A stretch of DNA of 64,000 nt from JBBIJO01 sp037445895 (GCA_037445895.1 JBBIJO010000007.1:54923-118922), one strand, 5' to 3'. Shown: positions 52,361-62,539, counted from the first letter of the stretch. Notes: generated by a model not told the origin, from the sequence alone. Translations and numbers: made by a program.

Positions 52361-55300
52361 TTATTGAATATTAAAAACTTTGAAAATCTGGGTTTTCCTT
52401 TCCATAGCGATATGAACAAAGTAAATTCCTGAACTAAGTGCGGTCGGGTTCCATACAATTTGGTTCATCGCATTTACACTTTTCGCCCTATAAACTTCAC
52501 GATTGAAAACATCATAAATTACTACTTCTACAACTGGTGATATGTTCGGCGAAAATTGAACAACAAGAAAATTGCTAAACGGGTTCGGAAAAACAGTAAT
52601 TTGATTTTCAGAATCTTCGCTCACCCCACTAGCTTTCGCAATTTTGAACGTTCGAATAGCCGACCAATCACTTTCCAAAAAGCTATTGTATGACATAACT
52701 CGCCAATATAGTCGGGTGTCCTCCGGGAGTGTCTGAATAGTAACGCTATTGTTTTCGTATAGTATTCGCTCTTGCGCAATAAATTCAAAATTTTCATCGT
52801 AAGCTACTTGGAGTTTGAAAAAAAGGTTCGAGCCGGTCTTTTCCCAAGAAAATTCTAACGGCAGAACAAGATTTTCGGAGTTGTCCGCTGGCGCAAATAA
52901 CCCTGGGGAACGCAAAATGGTTATGAATGAGTAAATTTCGGACCAATAGCTTTGCATTGCATCATTTATGGAGCGAACTCGCCAATAGAACTTCGTTCCA
53001 TAAGGTAACGAAATTATTTCGAAAGAAGTATCAGTTATAGTTTTGTCTTGAATAATGTTAACGAAGATTGGGTCGGCAGAAATTTGGATTTGATATTGAT
53101 TTGCGAATTGGTCGCCGAGCCAAATTAATTTATCGCTTAAACGAAAGTTTTTAGTATTGTTCGATGGATACACAAGAATCGGTGCGGCAAGATACTTTTC
53201 TGGAACAGTAGTAAATGAACGTATTTCAGACCAAGGACTTTCGCTATGTATTTCGGTAGCTTTCAAACGCCAATAATATGTTGTTGAATTAGTGAATCCA
53301 GAATATTGGAAACTAGTGGATTTAGGTAAAGAATAAGAATTTATTCCAAATTGAAATTTGGGATCGGTTGTTATTTGAAGGATATAACCAGTTGCAAAAG
53401 GAACTTCCTCCCAACGAAGGAGTCCTTTCGTTGGGCTTAATGTATCCCCATTGGTCGGCGATGTTAGTATTGGAGTTACAAGTTGGGTTTTAAACATACG
53501 AGTTTCGGACCAATCGCTTTTTCCATCGGCACCTATCGTTTTGACTTTCCAATAGTATTCTGTAAATGGTTCAAGTCGTGGGTATTGGAATGATGTTCCG
53601 TAAACATCGGGAGCCTCGACATCATTTTGTAAAAACTGTGAAGATTTTGAGATAACTATTGAATAATAAAGCGCTCCATCAGCCGAAGCCCACGAAAGGG
53701 TTCCTTCGATGGGAATATTATATGCTTTGTCCGGAGGAGAAAGAAGGACCGGAGGCCCTACAACAGTTGTAAAAGTCCAAACCGACGACCAGAGTCCGTA
53801 ATTTTGTCCATTTCGTAGTCGGACCCGCCAAAAATACTGTGTATAATTTCGTAAACCTCCGATATCAACAACAGGATTTGCAACGATAGTGTCTTTAACT
53901 ACCGAAGCAAACTGCATATCCGTAGCAAGTTGAAAATTGTAAGTTTGGGCACTTTGGGCTGGTAACCACGAAAAACGAACATTTAATAATATATTCTTTG
54001 ATTCATTTTGGGGCGCAAGAAGAGATAACGTTTCAAAAACAGTGGTAAAACTCCTAATTTCCGACCAATCACTTGTACAATTGGGTCGGACGGCACGAAC
54101 ACGCCAATAGTAAGTTGTTCCCGTTGTCAAATCACCAATTACAAAAAAGGTATCTTTCCAATTGGTCGCTTCGCGAAACAAAGTATCAAAATTTTGATTC
54201 CTTGCCACTTGGATTTGGTAGTCTTCGCCAGCCATAAATTTATTCCAAACGAGAGTAGTACTCAAAGATTGATTGATAGCATTATTTGCGGGCAGCAACG
54301 GCAACGGAACACCGATCGAGTTAGTTCCTATGCAAAATTCCCCATAGCTAGAAATGTTTGCTTCTAATCTGTTATTTTGTGAATTGTAGGTTGTTGCAAG
54401 TTCGGAAAAGGTCCCCATACCCTCGGTTTGGCGAAAGTAAATCTTTAAATTTTGGGCATTTGAATAACCTTGCAATCCATTTAAGTTAATGATTATTTTG
54501 CCGGTGAACGATGTAATTCCTTGCTTAGTAATAAGCCAACGATAAGGCAATCGCGAACAAGGACCGGATTCGGGTATATTCACAGGTTCGTAACGATGTT
54601 TTTCGAGAGTAATCTTACCAGTCCCCGATAAGCTAGTAATTTGTAGAGCAGCATTTGTATTGAATTGTGAATCCCAAAAATTATACGTTCCCGTCCCCGA
54701 AACGTTCAAAGTAACAGCATCCATCTTGAAAATATAACGGTATGCACGGTAGGTCCCGGAACTGCCGGTTAATTCGATAGCTATTGTTCCGTTTTGTGTA
54801 ACTTCTGTTAGAAGATAGTTGTGCCCGCTTTCGGCATCGACTCCACCCCAGCCAATTACAGTATTTCCATTGGGTAAACGCTGCACACTCCCCATCGAAT
54901 TAGAAACGATATTGTTCGGATGGCGGAATTCCCAAACTTTTCTTACACTACGGTTATTTTCATCGATTTGGTATTCGACGGCGCGACTGAATGGATTCGC
55001 TTTAAGGTTTCCATTATCAAAAAGAAGTATGTTACCGTTCGATAATTGTATTGCATCGTGTTGGTGCGAGAAGCCGAAAAAATTCCCAATCGTATCGTTG
55101 GCGAAAAGGAATTGGTTGTTTCGGCATTTGCTCCCCCCCATTCGCCAAATTATTGCTCCGCTTTGGCTATTTATTTTGGTAAGTTCATCCAAATGACGGC
55201 AAGAAATCAAAAAGTTTCCATCATTTGTAAGCTTAACAGAGTTTATATGAAATGGATTAATATAAGAATCATCCAAAAGAATGTCTTCGGTAGCGTCTAA

Positions 55301-55849
55301 TACAGAATAATGGTCGAGCGCATCCCATTCCCAAACAACTTGCTTTGTGGTTCTGTTTATTTTTTGTAAAATGAAAGATTTGATTTGCGCATTTTGGTGC
55401 CCCCCAGGAACAATTTGGCTTAAATCCATCGTTCGGAAGACTTCGGCAATAACAAGATAATTCCCGTCTGGAAGAATGAGGAAGTCGTGAAAATCTGTGT
55501 TATACCCTACTGCACCAACCGTATCCACGAAATTAAAATTCGAATCCATTACAACAAACTTTCCCAGTTCTAAGGCAAAAGCCGAAAGTTTTCCGTTGGA
55601 TTGAATTTTGAAATCAAGCACACCTTGTGCAAACACTCCTAAATCCTTATAGTATGGCATAAACCCGCTATTGTCGAAAACCCCTATATAACGCCCATTG
55701 AGCGGTCCAAGGAAAAAATATCCTGGCGCAGGATGATTCCAAGCTGTCCTTTCAATCACTACTTCGCCGAATTGTGAAAAAACATAGCCTGTGGTAACAA
55801 TATAAGAAGCAATAAGGAAGAACAAATACCGTATCTGTTTCGTTCCCAT
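52361..55849 (-). CDS. Arylsulfotransferase-like propeller with six Fn3/Ig-like repeats and T9SS sorting domain
   Basis: 1162 residues. A signal peptide (YLFFLIASYIVTTGYVFS) precedes an ASST-like beta propeller with DFHDFLILPDGNYLVI, PFHINSVKLTNDGNFLIS, RHLDELTKINSQSGAIIWRMGG, FSHQHDAIQLSNGNILLFDNG and VQRLPNGNTVIGWGG. Several conserved His residues could serve the sulfate transfer seen in ASST. Six repeats of about 90 residues follow, each ending in phrases such as YYWRVRAVRPNCTSDWSEIRSF, then a T9SS tail (VFPNPFSNFLVVQF to LSSGIYFVHIA). It should be secreted and perhaps sulfate phenolic donors or bind glycans. AGGAGG sits 6 bases before the ATG. It follows its paralogue after 10 bases. Confidence 0.88.
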   Translation of the reverse strand: MGTKQIRYLFFLIASYIVTTGYVFSQFGEVVIERTAWNHPAPGYFFLGPLNGRYIGVFDNSGFMPYYKDLGVFAQGVLDFKIQSNGKLSAFALELGKFVVMDSNFNFVDTVGAVGYNTDFHDFLILPDGNYLVIAEVFRTMDLSQIVPGGHQNAQIKSFILQKINRTTKQVVWEWDALDHYSVLDATEDILLDDSYINPFHINSVKLTNDGNFLISCRHLDELTKINSQSGAIIWRMGGSKCRNNQFLFANDTIGNFFGFSHQHDAIQLSNGNILLFDNGNLKANPFSRAVEYQIDENNRSVRKVWEFRHPNNIVSNSMGSVQRLPNGNTVIGWGGVDAESGHNYLLTEVTQNGTIAIELTGSSGTYRAYRYIFKMDAVTLNVSGTGTYNFWDSQFNTNAALQITSLSGTGKITLEKHRYEPVNIPESGPCSRLPYRWLITKQGITSFTGKIIINLNGLQGYSNAQNLKIYFRQTEGMGTFSELATTYNSQNNRLEANISSYGEFCIGTNSIGVPLPLLPANNAINQSLSTTLVWNKFMAGEDYQIQVARNQNFDTLFREATNWKDTFFVIGDLTTGTTYYWRVRAVRPNCTSDWSEIRSFTTVFETLSLLAPQNESKNILLNVRFSWLPAQSAQTYNFQLATDMQFASVVKDTIVANPVVDIGGLRNYTQYFWRVRLRNGQNYGLWSSVWTFTTVVGPPVLLSPPDKAYNIPIEGTLSWASADGALYYSIVISKSSQFLQNDVEAPDVYGTSFQYPRLEPFTEYYWKVKTIGADGKSDWSETRMFKTQLVTPILTSPTNGDTLSPTKGLLRWEEVPFATGYILQITTDPKFQFGINSYSLPKSTSFQYSGFTNSTTYYWRLKATEIHSESPWSEIRSFTTVPEKYLAAPILVYPSNNTKNFRLSDKLIWLGDQFANQYQIQISADPIFVNIIQDKTITDTSFEIISLPYGTKFYWRVRSINDAMQSYWSEIYSFITILRSPGLFAPADNSENLVLPLEFSWEKTGSNLFFKLQVAYDENFEFIAQERILYENNSVTIQTLPEDTRLYWRVMSYNSFLESDWSAIRTFKIAKASGVSEDSENQITVFPNPFSNFLVVQFSPNISPVVEVVIYDVFNREVYRAKSVNAMNQIVWNPTALSSGIYFVHIAMERKTQIFKVFNIQ

Positions 55850-55859
55850 TTTTGTCCTC

Positions 55860-58757
55860 CTATTTTATTTTCAATAATTTAAATCTATAATAACTTTTGT
55901 TTGTAACAACATTCAGAAAATAGATGCCCGATGATAAGTTGTCTAAATTCATTTCGTATAATCCACTTGTTGCGTTCGTAAAAATTGAGTTAGCAACGAT
56001 TTTTCCATAAGGATTGTAAACTTCCAAACGTATTGGAAGTTCTTCCGATTCGCGCAATTTAATGAAAAAATGATTTTCGACAGGATTTGGAAATACTTCG
56101 ACATCACTAGTAAGCTCGTCCTCTGCGGAATTTACGTCGGTTATTGTAAACGACGATTGGCTTTGCGAGAATCTTGTATTGTTCGAATACGAAGTAACTC
56201 GAACTTTGTATCGCGTATCGGTAGAAAGAGTTACAGGAACTTCCCAGTAATATTTTCCATAAACGCTGTATATTGTGTCTACGATATTTGTAAGCGGATT
56301 ATCGTTAAGATAAAGTGTGATAATGAAAGCATGATCGAGATTGTGTTCCCATTGGATAAGATATGTTTTGCCTTTTTCCCAAACTTCCCCTCCATTTGGC
56401 GAAATTAAAGAAATGAACGGGGCTTTAACCTCGAAAGTGAAAGGAATCGACCAAAGAGAGTAACTGTTATTATTATTGGCACGAACTTTCCAATAGTACT
56501 TTTTATCCGAAGGGAATGGTGGTACTTCGATTATATTGTTTTCTATGCTATCTCGATGGTAGATAATGTTAGTAAAATCAGGGTCATCGGAAATTAAAAG
56601 CTCACAAAATTGAAATTCCCCCTCTGGTGTCCATTGAAAAGTGACATTGCTTTCGCTATTTAATACAGAATTATCACGTGGATATGTAAGCACTGGTTTA
56701 TAAAGGGCAGTAACAGCTGGGCTTTCAGTTGCGAAAATATATTCTCCGTCGAGTTCGGATGTTTCCAACGTGAGAATATTGTCATATTCATTGTAGGAAG
56801 ACCGAAAGGTATAAGGAATGAATTCCCCACCATCAAGGTTGCGACGCCAAACCACTAGACCTTTTCTATGAAGAAGTTGAGGGAACATATCCAAATCGAA
56901 AATAATTTTGCCATTAAATTCTTGAATATTGCCGGTTTTAATAATTACTTTGTATGGATTCACCAATTTGCATGGACTTACCAAAGGCGTTTCTTCGTGA
57001 AATCTTGGATATAAAGGTGCATAGGGATACTTTTCAACTTGGATAAAAGATAAAGAATCGTCAACCAATTGCTCGAAATAGATTGAAACCCCGGTATTGA
57101 GAGTATTTTCTATGAAATGAATTGTATCGTTCTTCAATGGAGGCATAGTATTATTCAACAACTCGGAAATTTTTTCCTTTCTCACTACGGCATCGGGATT
57201 GCCAGGGGGATATGGGTATCGGAAGGCACGATAAGAAGTAGTTTGGAAAGAAACACCTTTTGGGAAAGACAACTCGAAAGTTATATTGTTGTTACTGTCA
57301 ACCTCGGAAACTACCCTGAAAAAGTCTCCTGTTACTCCTCCCCAACCTATGACGGTATTTCCATTTGGCAATCTTTGCACAGAGCCCATTGTTTCACCGA
57401 AAATATCGGGGTCGTTGCGATACTCCCAAACCAACTCGACTTTCCTATTATATTCATCGAGTTTGTACTCGACAGCCCTCGAATATGGGGGAGTATGTTG
57501 GTTGCCATTATCGTATAGCGTAATGTTTCCATTAGGCAATCTTCGAACATCGTGCTGATAAGAAAAATAAGTAGGAGCATTTTCTTCGTGTTCACCAATA
57601 AAAGTAAACATATTTTGTAGACCCCCAAGCCTCCAAATAATTGCTCCATTGGTGCGATCTATTTTGGTAATTTCCGAAAGATGCCGCGACGAGATAAGAA
57701 TGTTTCCATCGTAATCAAGTTCAACAGCGTTAGTATGAACCGGGTCGAGCGCAACCCCTTCTAACGGCGCATAAGTCTCGGTTATACGAATGTGGTCCCA
57801 ACTCCTCCATTGAAACACTACGTTTTTATCTGCATCAAGCTCTTGGATAATAACACCAAGGACGATTGCGTTCGGATTACCTCCATCGATAACTTCGCTC
57901 ATATCAACAGGTTGGGGATCATAAGATTGGAGGAGATAATGCCCGTTCGGCAACATTTTGAAATCGTGAAAATCGGCAATGTAACCACCTTGGCATTGAA
58001 CAGTATCTATTACATTTAAGTCCTTATCCATAACTTCCATATACGCTTCTGCCCAGCCCCAACCTTGTGGAATATGAGATGTAATAATACGAGCGTTGGT
58101 AATTAGCCCATTCGGTTGCATCTTGAAATCGAATCCCGGCATAGAAACTTTCCTATACTTTACAGGCTTACCATCGTTATCGAGAATCATTAGATAGCTT
58201 CGCTCGGCACCCATACCAAAATTTGCTATATAAATATAGCCAGGTGCCGGATTATTAACCGAGTTAATAATAACAGGCGGAAAGTCCGCTGGAATAGTAT
58301 CGGCAAGTGGATTATCTTTGCTTGACTTCGATTCTTCCGACATAGCAGCGTTTATCCCGGCAAAAATTTCAGGATATTGCGTAACAAAATGTTCAGCAAA
58401 AATTCTTTTTTGCTCAATAGGGGTAATCTTGGTTGTTTGAAAACTAAACTTCTCCCCCAAAATATTCAATTCAACTGTTTCGGAAGGAGCGAAACGATTT
58501 GCAATTTTAATTGAAACTGTCCTTTTGTCGTCGGAAAGACGTGCATTGAATCTATGATATCCCGAGATTTCTCCATTTATTTCAATATCATTAAGAATCT
58601 TTTCGAGTTCAACGGTTTTGGCAAATCGAACAATAATTGGTGTTTCAATGGAGTGCTTATCGGTATTGGGTTTTGGATAAAGATATTCAATTTCGGTAGA
58701 AAAAGTTTTAGCATAGAGTATTAAAAGGAAAAAGGGAAAAAATCGAATAAATCTCAT
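55860..58757 (-). CDS. Arylsulfotransferase-like propeller protein with T9SS sorting domain
   Basis: 965 residues. Signal peptide (FFPFFLLILYAKTFST), an N-terminal Ig-like domain (about 20-110), then an ASST-like propeller with DFHDFKMLPNGHYLLQSY, DPVHTNAVELDYDGNILIS, RHLSEITKIDRTNGAIIWRLGG, FSYQHDVRRLPNGNITLYDNG and SVQRLPNGNTVIGWGG. Two Ig/Fn3-like units and a T9SS tail (VFPNPVENHFFIKL to LSSGIYFLNVV) follow. Arylsulfotransferases move sulfate between phenolic compounds through a His residue; family membership here is by propeller motif, not by proof of activity. It is the first of two tandem paralogues, 10 bases apart, ended by the hairpin at 52303-52347. Confidence 0.88.
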   Translation of the reverse strand: MRFIRFFPFFLLILYAKTFSTEIEYLYPKPNTDKHSIETPIIVRFAKTVELEKILNDIEINGEISGYHRFNARLSDDKRTVSIKIANRFAPSETVELNILGEKFSFQTTKITPIEQKRIFAEHFVTQYPEIFAGINAAMSEESKSSKDNPLADTIPADFPPVIINSVNNPAPGYIYIANFGMGAERSYLMILDNDGKPVKYRKVSMPGFDFKMQPNGLITNARIITSHIPQGWGWAEAYMEVMDKDLNVIDTVQCQGGYIADFHDFKMLPNGHYLLQSYDPQPVDMSEVIDGGNPNAIVLGVIIQELDADKNVVFQWRSWDHIRITETYAPLEGVALDPVHTNAVELDYDGNILISSRHLSEITKIDRTNGAIIWRLGGLQNMFTFIGEHEENAPTYFSYQHDVRRLPNGNITLYDNGNQHTPPYSRAVEYKLDEYNRKVELVWEYRNDPDIFGETMGSVQRLPNGNTVIGWGGVTGDFFRVVSEVDSNNNITFELSFPKGVSFQTTSYRAFRYPYPPGNPDAVVRKEKISELLNNTMPPLKNDTIHFIENTLNTGVSIYFEQLVDDSLSFIQVEKYPYAPLYPRFHEETPLVSPCKLVNPYKVIIKTGNIQEFNGKIIFDLDMFPQLLHRKGLVVWRRNLDGGEFIPYTFRSSYNEYDNILTLETSELDGEYIFATESPAVTALYKPVLTYPRDNSVLNSESNVTFQWTPEGEFQFCELLISDDPDFTNIIYHRDSIENNIIEVPPFPSDKKYYWKVRANNNNSYSLWSIPFTFEVKAPFISLISPNGGEVWEKGKTYLIQWEHNLDHAFIITLYLNDNPLTNIVDTIYSVYGKYYWEVPVTLSTDTRYKVRVTSYSNNTRFSQSQSSFTITDVNSAEDELTSDVEVFPNPVENHFFIKLRESEELPIRLEVYNPYGKIVANSIFTNATSGLYEMNLDNLSSGIYFLNVVTNKSYYRFKLLKIK

Positions 58758-59087
58758 ACAGCACCTAATAACTTAGTTAATAATTTGTTCTGCTTATATT
58801 GGAATAATACTAATAACACAATTTGTAGGAAAAAGTTACTCCACAGGTATGAATAATTTAATTTTTGTAATTTTGCTTGTTGCATAGCCCATCAATTTTT
58901 TAAACCTACCCATCCAAAAACAAAAATAAGATTCCCCAAGCAAATTACTTGTAATTTTTTGAATGAATTTCTTGTAGAATTATAAATTGCGTATTTGTAG
59001 TTAAAATTGCTACAAATTATAAAACGTCCCGCTAATTGGAGTTTGGGCACTCTCGTTGTGATAAAAGACAAATGAACAAAATTTCGC
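58758..59087. other. AT-rich gap between ASST and DUF1501 genes
   Basis: 330 bases without a convincing reading frame. It contains an 8-bp hairpin ATTTGTAG-9-CTACAAAT (58993-59017) about 70 bases after the DUF1501 stop, which may end that minus-strand transcript. A minus-strand TATTTTTG (58928-58921) could be the promoter of the ASST pair, 157 bases upstream. A plus-strand TAATTTTG (58868-58875) faces no gene and is likely chance. Confidence 0.5.
58921..58928 (-). promoter_or_regulatory. Candidate -7 element TATTTTTG for the ASST pair
   Basis: Minus strand TATTTTTG matches TAnnTTTG, 163 bases before the ATG at 58757. The -33 spacing is poor, and the surrounding AT content makes chance matches likely. 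Confidence 0.3.
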
Positions 59088-60638
59088 TCAATGCTTTATT
59101 ATCAACGAATATGTTGTTGTTGATGATGGCGAAAGGCACTTAACAAAATACTGCCCCGATGGAATATCTGATGTGTTTACCGATATTCGGTTATGTAAAA
59201 TACCGTCGTTGATTTTAATTAACCTTCCTTCGAGGCTATATATTTCGATTCTATCAGGCAATTTTTCGTTAAACGCGATATTAACATAATCATTGGCTGG
59301 ATTTGGATAAATAATAACATTAGGTTGCGAGACATTTTCCTTTGCCGAGGTAGGTTTTTTAACAATTGGTATATATTCGAATTTTTTCGATAGAACTTTT
59401 TCCAAGACTGTGTCGTCGACATTGAACCAGTCGAGTAAAATTGAATAATAAACACTTCGGAAATCGAATTGCATCGGGATATTATCTTGGACAGTTGGGG
59501 TTTCGGGTAGCTCGGGGGAAGTGCCGTGAATAATTGGATTAACATTTGTTCCGAAGAAAAACATTGGAGCAGCTGCTCCGTGGTCTGTTCCAAAGCTCGA
59601 GTTGGCAATAATTCGCCTCCCAAATTCAGAGAAAGTAAAACCAACCACCCTATCGGATAAGTTCAACAATTCGATATCCTCTTGGAAAACATCAATCGCT
59701 TCGGAAAGATACCCCAATAAATTAGAGTGTGCTCCTTTTGTGGTGTCGGTTGGATCTACTTGGGAAGAGTGGGTATCGAAACCTCCCAAACTACAAATAA
59801 ATACTTTGGTTTGTATCCCTCCCGAAAGTAATTTGGCAACTAATTTTAATTGGTCCAACAATTTATTTGTTCCATATTGAGGATAACGAGAGGAAAGATT
59901 AGTGCCTTTCTTCAGAATTTCGTTTAATCGAATATTATAAACTTGTGTTTGTTCAATAATTGAGCGAATGTATTCTAACTCGTCGCCGGCATACGTGTCG
60001 GGTGGTGTATCTGTCCCAACAGATTGCACATTGTAAATCGAGGCAGAAGCTGGGATAGCAAGCCCCACAGGCGAAAGAGGCCCTTGGCAAGTATCCGATA
60101 CTATGGAGCCCACTGTTAAAGTCAATGGGTCGGGATAAGCTTCGTTCGGGTAGCCATTTGGATAATTAGGATGATTTCCCCTATAATATCGATACAGCCA
60201 ACCCGAATCTAAATATTTGTCTGTATCCGATGCTGTTACCCAAATGTCAGTAGAGCGAAAATGGGAAAAATTTTGCTTTGGGTAACCAACGCTATTTATA
60301 ATAGATAATTTATTTTCTGAAAAGAGCTTTTGCATTCCCGTCATAACAGGATTCAACCCGAACATATCTGTCAATTTAAGAATTGATTTTTCTGGGATTA
60401 ATATCGACTTACGAGCATTCGACAAAATACCGTATTTATCTAAAGGGATAACTGTGTTCAAACCATCGTTTCCACCAATTAACTGGATTAAGACAAGCAC
60501 CTTGTCGTTCTCGCCAGCTAAATAAACTAATTTCTCGAAAAAATCATTGGCAAAGGTTCTAACTGGTATTCCATTAAGGACTATTGGCGAAGCAATTGCA
60601 CCAAGTCCAATTTTTACGAAATTTCTTCTTTTCATCAT
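59088..60638 (-). CDS. DUF1501 protein with Tat signal and T9SS sorting domain
   Basis: 516 residues. The N-terminus MMKRRNFVKIGLGAIASPIVL has a twin-arginine motif (RRNFVK, Arg 4 and 5) and hydrophobic core, predicting Tat export of a folded protein. The DUF1501 domain shows LIQLIGGNDGLNTVIPLD, FSHFRSTDIWVTA, LGGFDTHSSQ, GFTFSEFGRRI and GTDHGAAAPMFFFG; these His/Asp-rich loops resemble the alkaline phosphatase/sulfatase fold. A T9SS sorting tail (YPNPANDYVNIAF to IPSGQYFVKCLS) ends the protein. Function is unknown; family members are usually next to DUF1800 genes. AAGGTGG overlaps the DUF1800 stop and lies 2-3 bases before the first ATG, or 5-6 before the second. Confidence 0.92.
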   Translation of the reverse strand: MMKRRNFVKIGLGAIASPIVLNGIPVRTFANDFFEKLVYLAGENDKVLVLIQLIGGNDGLNTVIPLDKYGILSNARKSILIPEKSILKLTDMFGLNPVMTGMQKLFSENKLSIINSVGYPKQNFSHFRSTDIWVTASDTDKYLDSGWLYRYYRGNHPNYPNGYPNEAYPDPLTLTVGSIVSDTCQGPLSPVGLAIPASASIYNVQSVGTDTPPDTYAGDELEYIRSIIEQTQVYNIRLNEILKKGTNLSSRYPQYGTNKLLDQLKLVAKLLSGGIQTKVFICSLGGFDTHSSQVDPTDTTKGAHSNLLGYLSEAIDVFQEDIELLNLSDRVVGFTFSEFGRRIIANSSFGTDHGAAAPMFFFGTNVNPIIHGTSPELPETPTVQDNIPMQFDFRSVYYSILLDWFNVDDTVLEKVLSKKFEYIPIVKKPTSAKENVSQPNVIIYPNPANDYVNIAFNEKLPDRIEIYSLEGRLIKINDGILHNRISVNTSDIPSGQYFVKCLSPSSTTTYSLIIKH

Positions 60639-60644
60639 ACCACC

Positions 60645-62282
60645 TTACATTAATTGAAATTCAGCCAACGAAAAGGCTGTTTTGAAAAAGTTTCGTAACT
60701 TTGTCGATAATTCGGCAATTAAGTTGTTATCATTTGGATTTGCTTTATAGTCACTCCATTTTTTCGCCCACTCGTAATCGGGAACAGTGCCTAAGAGCGC
60801 TTGTTTAAGATAATCCTTTTGATTAGCTGTAATCGGAAAAGGAAATAAGTAAACCGATATTTCTTCGATGAATTGTTCGACGTCGGCTACCCATTCAAAG
60901 TTTTTTACAAACCCCAATGGGTCTATCACAAGAGAATATTTATAACGAATTAATCCTTTCGAACTAATCAGGCTGTCCGAAAGTTGCTGCCGATACTGTA
61001 TTGTAACCGAACTGACCCATATCCTGTAATATACTGGCGATTGATAATATGCGGGATATCCGGCAACAGACGGAGGATTCCCCAACGACATTTCCAAAAC
61101 AGCCGAGTCGTTGTATAACGAAAACCACAATTGGTGTAGTAAGCCTCGAGAGTTTGCGTCAATAGGTTCGGGAAACTTTACTTCGAAAGTTTTTATCAAC
61201 GATGATATAAAACTCGCAGGGTCTTTCACCATCGAACCACGAAAGTTAATATCGTAGAAGTGTTCCGATTTAAGTAGAGTCTCCAATACTGGTTTTATAT
61301 CGTAATTGTTTTGGATTAAAATAGTCGCCAATGGCTCGATAATGTCATTTTCGATTTCATCATCAATTTTATAGTGAACAAACCAGCGGTAAATCTTTCG
61401 GCAGAAATTTCGCGCGGTTTCCTTTTGTTCGAAAATCATTGCAATCAGTTCCTTGTATTCGTCGGCTTCTTTGTTTGTTATTACGCGATTGTTGAATGCA
61501 GCAGAAAACTGTTTATCTGTTTTATCGTGTTTCTTCGAATTATAATTTGCAGTTTTTTGTCCTCGTTGAGTCGACCAACCTGTGAGCACTTTCGCAGCAG
61601 CTACAATATCGCTCTCGGTATAATTTGTGTAATTGCCTTCATCAATCTGAGGACCTTTGCCGATAGTAAATAATTCAAACAGTTCGCGTGCATAGTTTTC
61701 GTTCGGCTTCCCAACAACATTAGTATTTCCATTTAAATAAACCAACATTTCAGGATTAATGGTCATTTTTTCGGCAATAGATTTACAATTCCCAATAGCT
61801 TCTTCGGCAAGCAATTCAAAGTAGCTTTGAAAATGATAAGCATCGTTTGCTGCGAATGTTTCAATCACAAAGTGATTATGCCAAAACAACATCATTTTTT
61901 GGGTTATACTCATCCTATTGGTTAATATTTTGCCAAACCACCATCCAAAATGCGAAAATATCATTCGACTGTAGTATGTCGAATCTGGATTTTTATCGTA
62001 AAAACTTTCGCCATAAACCAGTCCCGAGTCATCCTTATAAATATATACCGGTTCACCATTTAAAGGTTGTGGAGTGAGGAGTTTATCGACCAATCTATCC
62101 ATTCCAAGCTCTGTCCCTTCCTTCAACTCGTCTTTAGTAAATCCAAAACATACTCGTCGAAGTAAATGTGCCGTTGTCCACTGGTTCCATACCCCAGAGT
62201 ATTTTTTTAGGCTTACCGAAGGCTCTCCCACGACAAAACCAGAACCCCTTTTATCCAGAAATAGTAAACCTCTTCTATTCAT
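60645..62282 (-). CDS. DUF1800 protein
   Basis: 545 residues. DUF1800 signatures include AHLLRRVCFGFTKDELKEG near the N-terminus, KMMLFWHNHFV, NPEMLVYLNGNTN, PNENYARELFELFTIG, AAKVLTGWST and FYDINFRGSMVKDPASFI. No Sec or Tat signal peptide, lipobox or T9SS tail is visible. Yet its partner DUF1501 is clearly exported, so this protein may travel with it or act in the cytoplasm. DUF1800/DUF1501 pairs are widespread but uncharacterised. The stop overlaps the ribosome binding site of the DUF1501 gene, so the two are translationally coupled. The promoter TATTTTTG (62322-62315) with TTTTG upstream is well placed. Confidence 0.92.
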   Translation of the reverse strand: MNRRGLLFLDKRGSGFVVGEPSVSLKKYSGVWNQWTTAHLLRRVCFGFTKDELKEGTELGMDRLVDKLLTPQPLNGEPVYIYKDDSGLVYGESFYDKNPDSTYYSRMIFSHFGWWFGKILTNRMSITQKMMLFWHNHFVIETFAANDAYHFQSYFELLAEEAIGNCKSIAEKMTINPEMLVYLNGNTNVVGKPNENYARELFELFTIGKGPQIDEGNYTNYTESDIVAAAKVLTGWSTQRGQKTANYNSKKHDKTDKQFSAAFNNRVITNKEADEYKELIAMIFEQKETARNFCRKIYRWFVHYKIDDEIENDIIEPLATILIQNNYDIKPVLETLLKSEHFYDINFRGSMVKDPASFISSLIKTFEVKFPEPIDANSRGLLHQLWFSLYNDSAVLEMSLGNPPSVAGYPAYYQSPVYYRIWVSSVTIQYRQQLSDSLISSKGLIRYKYSLVIDPLGFVKNFEWVADVEQFIEEISVYLFPFPITANQKDYLKQALLGTVPDYEWAKKWSDYKANPNDNNLIAELSTKLRNFFKTAFSLAEFQLM

Positions 62283-62314
62283 TCAATTTCCCTAAATTAA
62301 TATTTTAGACACCT

Positions 62315-62345
62315 CAAAAATAAAAAAAGTTTAAAAAAAACAAAA
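62315..62345 (-). promoter_or_regulatory. Promoter TTTTG-N18-TATTTTTG for the DUF1800-DUF1501 operon
   Basis: On the minus strand TTTTG (62345-62341) and TATTTTTG (62322-62315) are separated by 18 bases, an excellent fit to the Bacteroidota promoter plan. The predicted start is near 62308, 26 bases before the ATG at 62282. Confidence 0.6.
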
Positions 62346-62539
62346 ATAAAACAAAAATTTTTTCACATATAACGATTATAATTAATAAATAATAAAATAT
62401 TGAATTCCGTTCATACATTGCAATAGAGACTTCAATATTCGAAAAGTAAGGCTTATAAAAACAATCCATACAAAACCTGAATTTCGTATTCCGATAAAAT
62501 ATGATTCAAAAGTCTCCCAATATTTTAAACTTTTATGAT

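Noticed and set aside
58868..58875. TAATTTTG on the plus strand in the ASST-DUF1501 gap
   Set aside because: No plus-strand gene or structured RNA follows and no -33 element is present; probably chance in AT-rich DNA.
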